Shown: piece after piece, positions 1 through 9,261 of the stretch
Layout: each line of letters starts with the position of its first letter
Position numbering within the stretch: position 1 is the stretch's first letter
From: Leptospira mtsangambouensis
GTDB taxonomy: Bacteria > Spirochaetota > Leptospiria > Leptospirales > Leptospiraceae
Direction of reading: 5' to 3'
DNA: 64,000 bases
NCBI RefSeq assembly: GCF_004770475.1
Contig: NZ_RQHK01000002.1
Span: forward strand, 124,001-188,000
Notes under the pieces: model-generated
The model's database searches: none
The model's input: only the letters and a program-made list of their open reading frames with translations
What the model was told of the DNA's origin: nothing
Position numbers and translations under genes: made by a program

Positions 1-1
1 T

Positions 2-1102
2 CTCCCCAGTTACCCAGATATCAAAGTGGTTTTGCCCTCGCCAGGCAAAATCAAACGGGTCATCGAAGACTTTAAACCAGATCTCATTCACATTCATACA
101 CCAGGCCTTCTCGGGTTATATGCTGTCAATGCCGCAGAACGTTTTGGAATTCCCACCATAGGGACCTATCACACTTTGATGGCCGAGCAGGAAATGTATG
201 TTTCTTTTTACCGTTTGTTTAAACTGGATAAACTCTTTTTTAAGGCCAATAAGTTTAAGAAAAAACTAAATATAGACGAATTGGACAAAATTGTAAAATT
301 TGATAACTTCAATATTCGCAAAAAAATCATTCTAAAAATTTGTAACGATATTTATAACAGATGTGATGTGGTGATTTCTCCAAGCCATCTCATCAAAGAA
401 CAACTCATTGAATATGGAATCACTCGTCCGATCACTGTAGTTTCCAACGGTATGGATTTGAAAAGATTTCAAGGGAAACCAAAAATTTATTCTAGTGGTG
501 AGGCTCCTAAGTTTTTGCACGTAGGCAGAATTTCTTATGAAAAAAATTGCGATGTAGTTCTCAATGCATTTAAAACCATTCATGAATATTTTCCAGAGGC
601 TACACTCACAATCATTGGAGAAGGTCCAGCCATTCCATCCTTACAAAGACAAGCAGAACATTTAGGGATTCAAGATGCTGTCAGTTTTAAAGGATTTATT
701 CCCAACGCTGTGTTACATGAAGAGTATCCAAAGTATGATGTATTTTTAACGGCTTCAACTATGGAAACACAAGGACTTGTTGTGTTGGAGGCAATCGCTT
801 GTGGACTTCCTGCTGTTGGTGTGGATGCTTTTGCATTACCAGAACTCATACGACACGGTGAAAACGGATACATTGCTAAGTCTTTTGATGCAAAAGGAAT
901 TGCACAAGGGGCACTAGAAATGATTCGAAATCCAGATGAATATGCTAAGTTCTCAAAAAATTCCATTCAAATTGCATCAGGACATGAAATGGAAAAATGT
1001 GTGGATGCGATGGAAGAAGTATATTCTAAAGTGATAGAAGCAATGAAAGGTAAGGTTAAAAAATCAAATATCTTCGATTTGTTTTTTGATTTTATGCAAT
1101 GA
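2..1102 (+). CDS. GT4-family glycosyltransferase, 5' end cut by window
   Basis: The reading frame is open from base 2 without a stop, so the gene begins to the left of the window; the GTG at 26 is only an internal codon. It is a GT-B fold glycosyltransferase of family GT4 that would transfer a sugar from an activated donor to a lipid or glycan acceptor at the cytoplasmic face of the inner membrane. Visible signs are the acceptor-side TYHT motif near the start, an SNGMD segment before the donor domain, and the E-x7-E donor signature in [17 protein letters not shown] lysine-rich insert of about 50 residues separates the first helices from the ISPS segment. It ends in an ATGA overlap with the next gene, so the two are translationally coupled. 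Exact donor and acceptor cannot be told. Confidence 0.88.
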   Translation, partial: LPSYPDIKVVLPSPGKIKRVIEDFKPDLIHIHTPGLLGLYAVNAAERFGIPTIGTYHTLMAEQEMYVSFYRLFKLDKLFFKANKFKKKLNIDELDKIVKFDNFNIRKKIILKICNDIYNRCDVVISPSHLIKEQLIEYGITRPITVVSNGMDLKRFQGKPKIYSSGEAPKFLHVGRISYEKNCDVVLNAFKTIHEYFPEATLTIIGEGPAIPSLQRQAEHLGIQDAVSFKGFIPNAVLHEEYPKYDVFLTASTMETQGLVVLEAIACGLPAVGVDAFALPELIRHGENGYIAKSFDAKGIAQGALEMIRNPDEYAKFSKNSIQIASGHEMEKCVDAMEEVYSKVIEAMKGKVKKSNIFDLFFDFMQ

Positions 1103-1734
1103 CAAATGAAATTTCTTGGGAGATACGGACTTTACTTACGGTTATAGCTATATTATTAACTTTTTATGCCTATATTCCGTATATTAAAGGAATTCGAATC
1201 GGAACAATTCAACCGCATGTTTTTTCCTGGATCATTTGGGGAGCCACCACCTTCATCGTGTTTTTTGCACAGGTAGCTGGACACGGTGGAGTGGGCAGTA
1301 TCCCCATTGGTGTATCTGGAATCATTACCGTTTTTGTAGCATTTTTTGTTTATCACAAACGATCTGATATACAGATCACAAAATCAGATTGGTTTTTCTT
1401 TGGATTGGCCCTTTCCAGTTTGCCATTTTGGTTTTATTTTTCCGATCCTTTGGCTGCAGTTTTAATTTTAACTCTTGCTGACATTTTAGGTTTTATTCCG
1501 ACCTTTCGTAAGGGATACATATACCCTAATTCTGAACCGTTAGGGTTTTATCTTATCTTTTTATTTCGAAACTTCTTAGCGATGGTTGCTTTAGCGGAAT
1601 GGAATACTACCACATTGTTATTTCCTGGTTCTGCTGCCATAGCTTGTGTAGTTTTTGTGGTGATGGTAAAGATAAGGAAAAAGAAAATTGAGTCTATTCT
1701 CGATTCACAACCGGATAAAATACCACTGATTTAA
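1099..1734 (+). CDS. PQ-loop-like integral membrane protein
   Basis: A 211-residue protein with about seven hydrophobic segments and a basic C-terminal tail (KIRKKK). Two related half-motifs are visible: an early proline-containing loop reading [10 protein letters not shown] followed by [10 protein letters not shown], and a later IPTFRKGY followed by EPLGFYLIF. This repeated arrangement resembles PQ-loop/SWEET-like membrane proteins, but the match is by eye only. It starts inside the stop of the glycosyltransferase (ATGA), so it is probably co-translated with it. Its last 41 bases overlap the 3' end of the convergent gene on the minus strand. No substrate can be inferred. Confidence 0.75.
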   Translation: MTNEISWEIRTLLTVIAILLTFYAYIPYIKGIRIGTIQPHVFSWIIWGATTFIVFFAQVAGHGGVGSIPIGVSGIITVFVAFFVYHKRSDIQITKSDWFFFGLALSSLPFWFYFSDPLAAVLILTLADILGFIPTFRKGYIYPNSEPLGFYLIFLFRNFLAMVALAEWNTTTLLFPGSAAIACVVFVVMVKIRKKKIESILDSQPDKIPLI

Positions 1735-2695
1735 GCATTCTACCTTCTTCTGTATCCTCATAAACAACTTCAGCTTGTTTGGCACGGGCTGGTAAATACA
1801 TTTGCACAGCTTCCACAATTTCGTACGCACTCAGTGTATAATCTAATGCTTTGATCGCAAGTTCTAGACTGAGAAACCTTTCTTGAGTTATGGTTTTTGT
1901 TTCAGTTTTTTTTGTTATGATGAGCCATTTGTATAACCTTGCTGATCGATTGGTGTCTAATAAATTTCCAATATCCAGTTTCATTAAAGGAAGGATGGCG
2001 GGTGTTTGAGTGAATCTAACTTCGATTCCTCTTGCTTGGGCTTCATTGAGTCTTAAAGACAGCTGTTTATCAAACAATTCATCATCTATGTATTCGATTC
2101 GATCACAAGTGGAATACACTGTGTTACATAAATTTCCATAATTTTTATGGAAGAAAAAAACTTGTAACACTTTACCAGTTGTGGGATGGTAAAGGACTTT
2201 TGCATTGTAATGCCCCATCCTACCAAATTTTACGACCGAACGAATACGTTTGTAAAAATTGTAACCGAGACCAAACAAATCTTTGATGATTGGGACATCT
2301 GTAACTCCCAAACCTCTCGTTGCGATGTAAAATGGTTCTAAACTTACATGGCCATCACGTTTTGCAATTTCACGTAAGTATTCTGTGAGATCATCCATTT
2401 TGGATTCACTAAAAGTAAGTGGGTGATCTAATAAATCTACAACTACCTTACCACTGTTTTTTCCTAGTTCTAACCAAACTTCATCTAGGTAGGTTCCATC
2501 TTCGGTATAGGATATCTTTTTGCAATACAAGTCCTGGCATTTGATTTGTTCTTCATAATCGGCCTTGTTGGGTGAAGGGAGAAATACAGGTTTGAATTCC
2601 GAAGAAAATTCTTCTGACCAAACTTGGGAAGAATGTAAAAGTAAGAGTAAAAAAAGAGATAAGGAAAAAATTACGATATTTTTTCGAGATAACAT
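1694..2695 (-). CDS. Exported protein of unknown function
   Basis: I do not recognise the family. The protein begins MLSRKN followed by a leucine-rich hydrophobic stretch ending near SSQVWSEE, a typical signal peptide, so it is likely periplasmic or surface-exposed. The start chosen is ATG at 2695, because a strong GGAGG Shine-Dalgarno lies six bases upstream. An in-frame TTG at 2707 overlaps that site and is therefore not a credible start. The rest is a soluble, charged domain of about 300 residues without cysteine pairs typical of known enzymes. It is convergent with the PQ-loop-like gene and overlaps it by 41 bases. Confidence 0.75.
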   Translation of the reverse strand: MLSRKNIVIFSLSLFLLLLLHSSQVWSEEFSSEFKPVFLPSPNKADYEEQIKCQDLYCKKISYTEDGTYLDEVWLELGKNSGKVVVDLLDHPLTFSESKMDDLTEYLREIAKRDGHVSLEPFYIATRGLGVTDVPIIKDLFGLGYNFYKRIRSVVKFGRMGHYNAKVLYHPTTGKVLQVFFFHKNYGNLCNTVYSTCDRIEYIDDELFDKQLSLRLNEAQARGIEVRFTQTPAILPLMKLDIGNLLDTNRSARLYKWLIITKKTETKTITQERFLSLELAIKALDYTLSAYEIVEAVQMYLPARAKQAEVVYEDTEEGRMLKSVVFYPVVNRE

Positions 2696-2734
2696 CGAAA
2701 CCTCCAAGACTTACCGAATGCCGATAAACCTAAA

Positions 2735-3793
2735 TTACCAAAGTGTATTTACATTTTGAATGAGTCGAATTCGTCTAACAACATCAAGTGGGTCAATGAG
2801 TTCCATACAGGCATGGTCTCCACGCCAACATTTGGTATTTCCATAAATTGAACAAGGGCGACAAGGTAGATCCACTTGTAAAACACCAGAATCTTCTTGG
2901 GCAAAGGGACCAAAACCAGAGAGCGGGTGTGTGGTTCCATAGATTCCGATCACCGGTTTTTTGAGAAGGGCAGCGATATGAACGTTGGAACTATCCATCC
3001 CTATCATAACATCTAATCTATCCATAATCCCAAGTTCCCCACGGATTCCTAAATTTCCACCTTGGACAATATGAGCACGTGAATGTCCATTCCGAAGGAT
3101 TTCTAGTTCTTTTGCCTCATCCTTCCCGCCAAACAGAAATACGTTGCAATCTGGAAATTCATCGAGTAAAACTTCCACTAGGCGTTTGCATTTTTCGAAA
3201 CTCCATTCTTTGAGTTCGTGTCCTGCAAATGGTGCAAATCCAAACCATTGTCCTTCTTTTTTATCTATCCCAATGGATTTAAAAAAATCCCTGGCATACA
3301 CTTTGGATTCTCCATCCACATTGAGCCATGGGCCTTTTCGAATGGGTGCATCAAATCCTGCTTTGCGAAAAACATTTAAATAACGTTCTACGGTATGTGG
3401 GAGTTGATTTAATTTTTTATTATAACGTCTTGTTTGTGCTAACTTTTCCCGGCGACCTTTGATGATTTTAGAATAAGGGACACCTTGGCTTCGAAACAAA
3501 AAAGCAATGAACCTGGAACGGACAGAACCATGTAAATCAATCACATGGCCGAATGGACCCAGTTTGGCGATATCACGATACATCCGCCAAAGACCTAAAA
3601 TCCCCTTGTATTTTTTTAGATTAATTCCTAAAACATTAAGATTTGGGATATTATAGAAAAATGGTGCAAAGTTTCCTCTTGTAACAACTGTCAGCTGAAT
3701 ATTGGAATATTTGGCTGCAATGGCAATGAGAGCAGGGGTCATCAAAGCCACATCTCCCATCGCCGAAAATCGTAACACTAAGAGGTTTGTCAT
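2735..3793 (-). CDS. GT9-family glycosyltransferase (heptosyltransferase-like)
   Basis: A 352-residue GT-B glycosyltransferase of family GT9, the ADP-heptose:LPS heptosyltransferase family, acting at the cytoplasmic face of the inner membrane in lipopolysaccharide assembly. Family features are the N-terminal LVLRFSAMGDVALMTPAL motif, the central IDLHGSVRSRF, the FAPFAGHELKEW segment at the start of the donor domain, and the DSSNVHIAALLKKPVIGIYG nucleotide-sugar site near residue 270. A cysteine-containing CRPCSIYGNTKCW segment close to the end is common in GT9 proteins. Its start overlaps the stop of the DUF4254 gene by four bases (ATGA), so the pair forms a coupled unit. Whether the sugar is heptose is not shown by sequence. 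Confidence 0.9.
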   Translation of the reverse strand: MTNLLVLRFSAMGDVALMTPALIAIAAKYSNIQLTVVTRGNFAPFFYNIPNLNVLGINLKKYKGILGLWRMYRDIAKLGPFGHVIDLHGSVRSRFIAFLFRSQGVPYSKIIKGRREKLAQTRRYNKKLNQLPHTVERYLNVFRKAGFDAPIRKGPWLNVDGESKVYARDFFKSIGIDKKEGQWFGFAPFAGHELKEWSFEKCKRLVEVLLDEFPDCNVFLFGGKDEAKELEILRNGHSRAHIVQGGNLGIRGELGIMDRLDVMIGMDSSNVHIAALLKKPVIGIYGTTHPLSGFGPFAQEDSGVLQVDLPCRPCSIYGNTKCWRGDHACMELIDPLDVVRRIRLIQNVNTLW

Positions 3794-4401
3794 TTTTGAT
3801 TCTTATACAATGACGGATTTAAATTCTGATCATTGTACATCTTCATCTGACGATAAACTTTTACTCTTTTGATTCCTTGTGAGTAGTCCGAAAAAAGTTC
3901 GTCCAAACATTTTTTGAGATCTTCTCTTTGGTCTAGGAGAATATCTAGTTTTGCTTGGCACTTGGCAATATGTTCTTTTGAGGCAGATGCATCTTTTCTG
4001 GAAACTTGTTCTTCCATATGGTAGATCTTGAGTTCCAAAATACTCATTCGATCGAGTAACCAAGCTGGTGATTCTGAGTTTAGTTTTGCATCTGGTTTGG
4101 GAGTGACGGAACGAAACATCTCAATGACAAAGTCGTCAAGTTTTTCTACCATATCGGTTCTGTCTTGGTTGAGTTTGTCGATCTTGCGTTTGAGAGCCAC
4201 TACTTCTTCCAAAGCAATGTCCGGCCTTCGGATTTCATCTTCAATATGCCATTGGATGGTATCAATATGGTTCTTTTGGTAGAGAGTGGATTCGAGACTC
4301 CCTTCTGGGTAAGGGTTTGGATGAGGGGCTTCTTTTTTATGCCAATCCAGAACGGATTCCTGGAAAATTGAGACGGCTTTTATGGCTTCCAATGCTTTCA
4401 T
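3790..4401 (-). CDS. DUF4254 family protein
   Basis: A soluble, highly charged and largely helical protein of about 203 residues that resembles the DUF4254 family, whose function is unknown. Recognisable parts are the N-terminal HPNPYPEGSLESTLY segment, followed by IDTIQWHIEDEIRRPD and a run of helices with coiled-coil character. I chose the ATG at 4401; a TTG four codons upstream at 4413 is the alternative, and neither has a good ribosome-binding site. It overlaps the GT9 gene by four bases. The coupling to a glycosyltransferase suggests a helper role in polysaccharide or lipopolysaccharide synthesis, which is inference. Confidence 0.8.
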   Translation of the reverse strand: MKALEAIKAVSIFQESVLDWHKKEAPHPNPYPEGSLESTLYQKNHIDTIQWHIEDEIRRPDIALEEVVALKRKIDKLNQDRTDMVEKLDDFVIEMFRSVTPKPDAKLNSESPAWLLDRMSILELKIYHMEEQVSRKDASASKEHIAKCQAKLDILLDQREDLKKCLDELFSDYSQGIKRVKVYRQMKMYNDQNLNPSLYKNQK

Positions 4402-4504
4402 AACGTACTGCAATTCATGATTTAATATGGTTTTTGGCGTTCAATCTAAATATTTCCCAAGTTTTTCGCTTTCTTTTGCCACCTTTTTTCGTTTTTTACA
4501 GTAG

Positions 4505-5308
4505 ATGTGCTTAGTTGTGATCGCATATAGGGTCCATCCAGATTACCCTCTTGTCATTGTTTCCAACAGGGATGAGTTTTTTGAAAGACCTACGGAATCC
4601 CTTCACTTGTGGGACACGAGTCCAAAAATCATTGCAGGAAAAGATTTAAAAGCAGGGGGCACTTGGCTTGGTGCAAGTACTTCTCGTAAGGTTTCCTTTC
4701 TTACCAATGTCAGAAATTTTCGAAAGCCTCTGCATCCCCATCCAAAATCAAGAGGCAAACTTGTATTAGATTTTTTATTATCACCCAAGGATCTTTCTTC
4801 TCGAAATTATCGGGCAGAAGTTTTCTCCAATGCCAGTGAGTTTGAAGGTTTTAATTTATTTGTATATGATGGCAAGGAAGCGCACTATGTGGGTGGTGAT
4901 CCCTTACATGAATTGGAATTGGAACCAGGTTTTCATGCAGTCAGTAATGCAAGTTGGAATACAGTCTGGCCCAAAACGGCAAAACTAAAGGCGAACGTGA
5001 AACAGGTGTTTGATTCCATTCCCATGAATGACAATTGGATTTCTCATGCCACGTTAGAGTTCTTTCGGTTACTTTCTGATGCTGAAATTGTAAAAGAAGA
5101 CTCTCGCCTCCCCGACACAGGAATTGGTTTGGAACGGGAAAGATATTTATCTTCCATTCGTATTCGTGTTCCTGGTTACGGAACCCGCGCTTCTACAATT
5201 TTGTTTTATGGTAAAAACGGAGTGGAGATTGTGGAAAGAACCTTCCCCGATCCGCTTTCTAATGAATATTCGGAACGGAGAGAGGTTTTAGCGTTTAGCG
5301 AGAGTTAA
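4505..5308 (+). CDS. NRDE (TANGO2) family protein
   Basis: A 267-residue member of the NRDE/TANGO2 family, named after the Asn-Arg-Asp-Glu motif. The motif is seen early as [12 protein letters not shown], preceded by the family start [18 protein letters not shown] with the conserved Cys2, and followed by AGGTWLGAS and FLTNVRNF. Animal homologues affect Golgi organisation and have been linked to haem handling; the bacterial role is not settled. The gene is alone on the plus strand and meets glyA tail to tail: the two stop codons share the bases TTAA. Confidence 0.88.
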   Translation: MCLVVIAYRVHPDYPLVIVSNRDEFFERPTESLHLWDTSPKIIAGKDLKAGGTWLGASTSRKVSFLTNVRNFRKPLHPHPKSRGKLVLDFLLSPKDLSSRNYRAEVFSNASEFEGFNLFVYDGKEAHYVGGDPLHELELEPGFHAVSNASWNTVWPKTAKLKANVKQVFDSIPMNDNWISHATLEFFRLLSDAEIVKEDSRLPDTGIGLERERYLSSIRIRVPGYGTRASTILFYGKNGVEIVERTFPDPLSNEYSERREVLAFSES

Positions 5309-6555
5309 TCTTCTAATCGGAAGTTTGTCATTGGGAAAGCTGAAGTGATTTCTTTCACACCTGCTTTTACTTTGGATTCCCAAGTAGAATCACCAAAATG
5401 ATCTAGATAATCACAGATTAGATTTCCTACGGCTTCCATTTCTTTTTCTTTTAGACCACGAGTGGTAAGAGCAGGTGTTCCGAGTCGAATCCCAGAAGCC
5501 ACAGCCGGTGGATTTTTATCAAAAGGAATGGCGTTTTTATTGACCGTCACTCCCACATGATCCAGCCCATTGGCAGCATCATTTCCTGTGAGACCTTTGA
5601 CAGATACATCAAGAAGAACAATATGATTGTCTGTTCCACCAGACACCACACGAAAACCACGTTTTTGGAATGTATCAGCTAGGACTTTTGCATTCTTTAC
5701 GACTTGTTTGATATAAGTTTTGTAATCTGGTTGAAGTGCTTCCCCAAAGGCAACGGCTTTCGCTGCAATCACGTGCATCAGTGGTCCGCCTTGAATTCCG
5801 GGAAACACTCTTGAGTTTAAAATCTTTTCATGTTCAGAAGAGGAAAGGATGAGTCCTCCTCTTGGTCCACGTAAAGTTTTATGAGTGGTTGTTGTGACAA
5901 AATCACAAACACCAATCGGACTTGGGTGTTCTCCCGCAACTACAAGACCTGAGATATGCGCAATATCGGCCATAATTTTGGCACCAATGCCATTTGCAAT
6001 TTCTCTGAATTTATTAAAATCAATGGTTCTTGGGTAAGCGGAAGCACCCACAACAATTAGTTTTGGTTTGTGTTCTTTCGCAAGTTTTGCCACTTCATCG
6101 TAGTTGATGGTTTCTGTTTTTTCATCCACACCGTAAGGGATTGGTTTAAAATACTTTCCACTGATGTTTACAGCACTACCATGTGTTAGGTGACCACCGT
6201 GGGCCAAATTCATCCCAAGGAAACTGTCCCCTGGTTCGAGAGTTGCAAGAAATACTGCCATGTTCGCCTGTGCACCGCTATGTGGTTGCACATTCGCATA
6301 TTCTGCACCGAACATTTTTTTTGCCCGTTCGATGGCGAGTTGTTCTATCTTGTCTGCGTTTTCGCAGCCGTTGTAGTAACGTTTTCCAGGATACCCTTCC
6401 GCATACTTATTTGTTAGAGTGGAGTGATAAGCTTCGAGCACAGGACGAGAAACAAAGTTTTCACTAGCAATCATTTCTAGGGAATGTTCTTGGCGTTCGT
6501 CTTCTTTTTTTAATGCGGCGTAAACTTCTGGATCTTGTTTTTCTAAATAACTCAT
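5305..6555 (-). CDS. glyA: Serine hydroxymethyltransferase
   Basis: GlyA converts serine and tetrahydrofolate into glycine and 5,10-methylene-tetrahydrofolate in the cytoplasm, the main one-carbon source. The 416-residue length is normal for the bacterial enzyme. Hallmarks are [12 protein letters not shown] near residue 25, the substrate-binding [17 protein letters not shown] (residues 49-65), and the pyridoxal-phosphate lysine in [14 protein letters not shown], with Lys226 as the Schiff-base residue. It is the third gene of a tightly packed minus-strand unit: the start overlaps the end of the lipoate ligase gene by four bases. GlyA and lipoylated proteins meet in glycine and one-carbon metabolism, which gives the pairing some logic. 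Confidence 0.98.
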   Translation of the reverse strand: MSYLEKQDPEVYAALKKEDERQEHSLEMIASENFVSRPVLEAYHSTLTNKYAEGYPGKRYYNGCENADKIEQLAIERAKKMFGAEYANVQPHSGAQANMAVFLATLEPGDSFLGMNLAHGGHLTHGSAVNISGKYFKPIPYGVDEKTETINYDEVAKLAKEHKPKLIVVGASAYPRTIDFNKFREIANGIGAKIMADIAHISGLVVAGEHPSPIGVCDFVTTTTHKTLRGPRGGLILSSSEHEKILNSRVFPGIQGGPLMHVIAAKAVAFGEALQPDYKTYIKQVVKNAKVLADTFQKRGFRVVSGGTDNHIVLLDVSVKGLTGNDAANGLDHVGVTVNKNAIPFDKNPPAVASGIRLGTPALTTRGLKEKEMEAVGNLICDYLDHFGDSTWESKVKAGVKEITSAFPMTNFRLED

Positions 6556-7424
6556 GTTGGAATTTCTCTATGAAGTGTGTATTCTGGATTTTGGTATTTC
6601 TTCTTGCGAATAGATTCAGATTCTTGGAGCACGTGTTTCCGAAAAGTAGAAAAGTCGGAGCCAAAGAAGGAAATTTTTGAAAAATCCTCAGGTTCTTTTT
6701 CTCCTAAATAAGAAAAAACTTCTCGAACGAGATCTTTTGCCCAAATCTTCTCCGAAAAAAAATCGGGAAGGGAGGTAAGAAATTCCTTATGGCTTCTTTC
6801 TTTGCGATAGTCGGGTTCTTCGGGAGGGTGGTGTAGGACTTCTGCCACTCGTTCAATTAACTGATCTTCTAAAATAAGTGTCCCATGTTGGACAATACAA
6901 TTCCGTTTTCGAAACTGAGCGTTTCCTGAAATCTTTTTAAAGATTCCATTTTTTTCCAAAACCAAATCGGATTTACCCTTAGGAAAACATTGGATGTTTT
7001 GTCTTCCCAAAGATTTTGCCACAATCCCAAGGAGGATATCATAGGAATCTTTAACAGGAAAAAGATCTTTCCTTTCATCCAAATTAAAATAGAGAGAATA
7101 ATTGATGTTTCCAGAAAGTGAGTGAAAGACAGTTCCCCCACCAGAAGCTCGTCTTGCAATATAACAAAAATTAGGTTCTGGTTTTTTGAAAAAACCAACA
7201 TTTCGGGCCATGGTTTCGTATTTTGTCACCACTTCTTCTTTGATGTTCCGAAATGGATTTTCCGAAAGGCCTAAAATGATAGAATCTGGATTTTTCCAAA
7301 GTCTGACCCCTGCCATAATTCCTTCGGAAACTAATTTTAGCGCAATGGCTTCTTCAATCGCCAAATTATAGTAAGGCGATCTAGGGGGAATTTCTGGAAA
7401 ATAGAATACTTTGTTGGAATTCAC
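6552..7424 (-). CDS. lplA: Lipoate-protein ligase A family protein
   Basis: A 290-residue member of the biotin/lipoate ligase-like family that attaches lipoate, as lipoyl-AMP, to lysines of 2-oxoacid dehydrogenase E2 subunits or GcvH. The lipoyl-binding [11 protein letters not shown] motif, the GNINYSLYF strand and the catalytic-lysine region KKISGNAQF are all present. A C-terminal domain follows. The lipoylated E2 of 2-oxoglutarate dehydrogenase is encoded in this same window (51647-52870). The gene overlaps glyA and the rhomboid gene by four bases each. A lipoyl or octanoyl transferase of the LipM/LipL type cannot be excluded on sequence alone. Confidence 0.88.
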   Translation of the reverse strand: MNSNKVFYFPEIPPRSPYYNLAIEEAIALKLVSEGIMAGVRLWKNPDSIILGLSENPFRNIKEEVVTKYETMARNVGFFKKPEPNFCYIARRASGGGTVFHSLSGNINYSLYFNLDERKDLFPVKDSYDILLGIVAKSLGRQNIQCFPKGKSDLVLEKNGIFKKISGNAQFRKRNCIVQHGTLILEDQLIERVAEVLHHPPEEPDYRKERSHKEFLTSLPDFFSEKIWAKDLVREVFSYLGEKEPEDFSKISFFGSDFSTFRKHVLQESESIRKKKYQNPEYTLHREIPT

Positions 7425-8245
7425 TCGTTAAAATATTTCTGAGAGGCTTCGTTTAAAAACTTTCGTTCGCTTCGAGAAAGGGAATCCATTCCATTTTTGG
7501 AAATTTTTTCGAGAAGTTCATCCACTTTGGTTTTTGCATTTTCCCTTTTTGCCATTTCTTCCTGGTACCGCATAAACCTACGTTTTTGTAAGTAACGAGA
7601 GAGAGACCAAGTCGGAAGGTTTCCCACTTTCTTTTTCCAGCCAGTGTAAACCTTCATTAAGAATAAACCTCCAATGGCTCCCCCTAAATGAGCAAAATGG
7701 GCCACTCTCTCCCCTTGTGCAAAAAGCACCATTAGCATGACAATCAAAACAAAGTATTTGGCTCTCATCGGAAAGATCAAAAAAACAAGAAGTTCGCGGT
7801 TTGGCCAAGTCATCGCATAGGCCACGAGTAATCCATAGATACTCGCACTTGCCCCTACCACAAGTCCTTGCGGAATGCCAAAAAAATGGGCAACGACGGT
7901 TCCCACCCCACCTAAAAAGGCAGTGAAAAGATAGAATTTTAAAAAGGCACGTTCCCCCCAAATTTCCGCAAGTTCTGAACCAAACATCCAAAGGCTCAGC
8001 ATATTGAAAAGGATGTGTAAAAAACTCCCGTGGAGGAAGGCATAACTGAGGAGCTGCCAGACCCAACCTGTAAAGACCAGTTCCGGGGTAAGGCCGAAAT
8101 AAAGTTCTAGAATGGGTGAATGGAAAGCCAGTTTCGTTATCATCTGCAGAAGGAATAAAACTGCGTTGATGATGATGAGAGTGCGTACAACGGGAACCAT
8201 GGGGGGTCCAAATCGGAGTTCATATCCTGGGTAACGAGAGGCCAT
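7421..8245 (-). CDS. Rhomboid family intramembrane serine protease
   Basis: A polytopic inner-membrane protease that cuts transmembrane substrates. Counting from the ATG at 8245, the nucleophile is Ser133 in GASASIYG (usual form GASGAIYG) and the catalytic His186 lies in AHFAHLGGAIGG; the HGSFLHILFNMLSLW loop typical of rhomboids comes before them. About six hydrophobic segments are followed by a charged cytoplasmic tail. A longer reading frame opens at 8296 but would overlap the divergent MBL gene, and its extra 17 residues are not family-like, so I prefer MASRYPG. It heads the unit rhomboid-lplA-glyA. The substrate is unknown. Confidence 0.9.
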   Translation of the reverse strand: MASRYPGYELRFGPPMVPVVRTLIIINAVLFLLQMITKLAFHSPILELYFGLTPELVFTGWVWQLLSYAFLHGSFLHILFNMLSLWMFGSELAEIWGERAFLKFYLFTAFLGGVGTVVAHFFGIPQGLVVGASASIYGLLVAYAMTWPNRELLVFLIFPMRAKYFVLIVMLMVLFAQGERVAHFAHLGGAIGGLFLMKVYTGWKKKVGNLPTWSLSRYLQKRRFMRYQEEMAKRENAKTKVDELLEKISKNGMDSLSRSERKFLNEASQKYFNE

Positions 8246-8264
8246 AAATTCAAGGTCGCAAATC

Positions 8265-9257
8265 TTGAGTGACAAGGAAAGTCGATTTCCTAGCATCGAG
8301 GAAGTGATTGTGCAACTCTACGGAGTCCGCGGCTCCATTGCGAGTCCCCTCCGAAACCAAGACTACCGCAAAAAAATTATCGATATTCTGGACCTCTATC
8401 GGCAATCGGGGGCTGGTGTTTCGGCCGATGAATTCTGGCAAGACCTCCCGTACCATCTTAAATTTGTCACAGGATCTGACACGACTTGTGTTTCTGTCAC
8501 CGATGATGACGGAGAAATTTTTATTCTGGATATGGGAACTGGGCTTCGGAATTTAGGAGATGAACTTGTCTCCGATTATCTTTCCAACAAATTAAAAAGG
8601 ACAGTCTCTTTCTTTATCACGCACACCCACTGGGATCATATCCAAGGACTACCTTTTTTTAAACCCATTTACTTCCCTGACTTCCTACTGAATTTTTATT
8701 CCCCTTACTCCGACCTAGAATCTCGTTTGCAAAAACAACAAGAACCTGAGTTTTTTCCAGTTCCTTTGGATGGAACGGGATCAGCGAAAGATTTCAAACT
8801 CTTCTTTCCAGGCGATGTTTTAGAATTTGGATCTGGCATGAAGGTGGAATGTTATCCGTTAAAACATCCGGGAGGATCTTTTGCGTATAAGTTTACCGAT
8901 AGAGCTGGTAAAATTTTTATTTTTGCTACGGATGCGGAATTTACAGGAGCAGATATGGATTTAATCCATGAATGTCATCCGTTCTTTGCAGATGCTGATT
9001 TACTTATTTTAGATACCCAATATACCTTAGATGAATCTTTTTCCAAGTTCGATTGGGGTCATACTGCTTATACAATGTCCGTGAACTGTGCAACATCCTG
9101 GCGGGTAAAAAACTTAGTACTCACCCATCATGAACCAAGTTATTCAGATGAAAAAATTTACGAAATATATAATGATGCCAAGCTCCACAAAGAACAGTTA
9201 GGCGAAAAAAAATTAAAAATTCATTTAGCAAGGGAAGGGTTACGCTTCCACCTATAA
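8265..9257 (+). CDS. MBL-fold metallo-hydrolase
   Basis: A 330-residue metallo-beta-lactamase fold hydrolase, probably cytoplasmic. It opens with [10 protein letters not shown] and has [11 protein letters not shown], both typical of the subgroup related to phosphodiesterases. Metal ligands visible are HTHWDH, the later His in KHPGG, the bridging Asp in ATDAEF and the His pair in [10 protein letters not shown]. The only start is a TTG at 8265, since the next Met is far inside the domain. It runs head to head with the rhomboid gene (19 bases apart) and is followed after four bases by the penicillin-binding protein, so it is co-transcribed with that gene. The substrate could be a cyclic nucleotide or phosphodiester; sequence does not decide. 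Confidence 0.85.
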   Translation: MSDKESRFPSIEEVIVQLYGVRGSIASPLRNQDYRKKIIDILDLYRQSGAGVSADEFWQDLPYHLKFVTGSDTTCVSVTDDDGEIFILDMGTGLRNLGDELVSDYLSNKLKRTVSFFITHTHWDHIQGLPFFKPIYFPDFLLNFYSPYSDLESRLQKQQEPEFFPVPLDGTGSAKDFKLFFPGDVLEFGSGMKVECYPLKHPGGSFAYKFTDRAGKIFIFATDAEFTGADMDLIHECHPFFADADLLILDTQYTLDESFSKFDWGHTAYTMSVNCATSWRVKNLVLTHHEPSYSDEKIYEIYNDAKLHKEQLGEKKLKIHLAREGLRFHL

Positions 9258-9261
9258 TACC

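Noticed and set aside
3950..3975. TGGCACTTGGCAAT, possible sigma-54 site
   Set aside because: The -12 part (TTGC at the right spacing) is missing and it lies inside a coding region.
7578..8066. A 162-residue frame on the same strand inside the rhomboid gene
   Set aside because: It overlaps the rhomboid core in another frame; the rhomboid frame has clear catalytic motifs.
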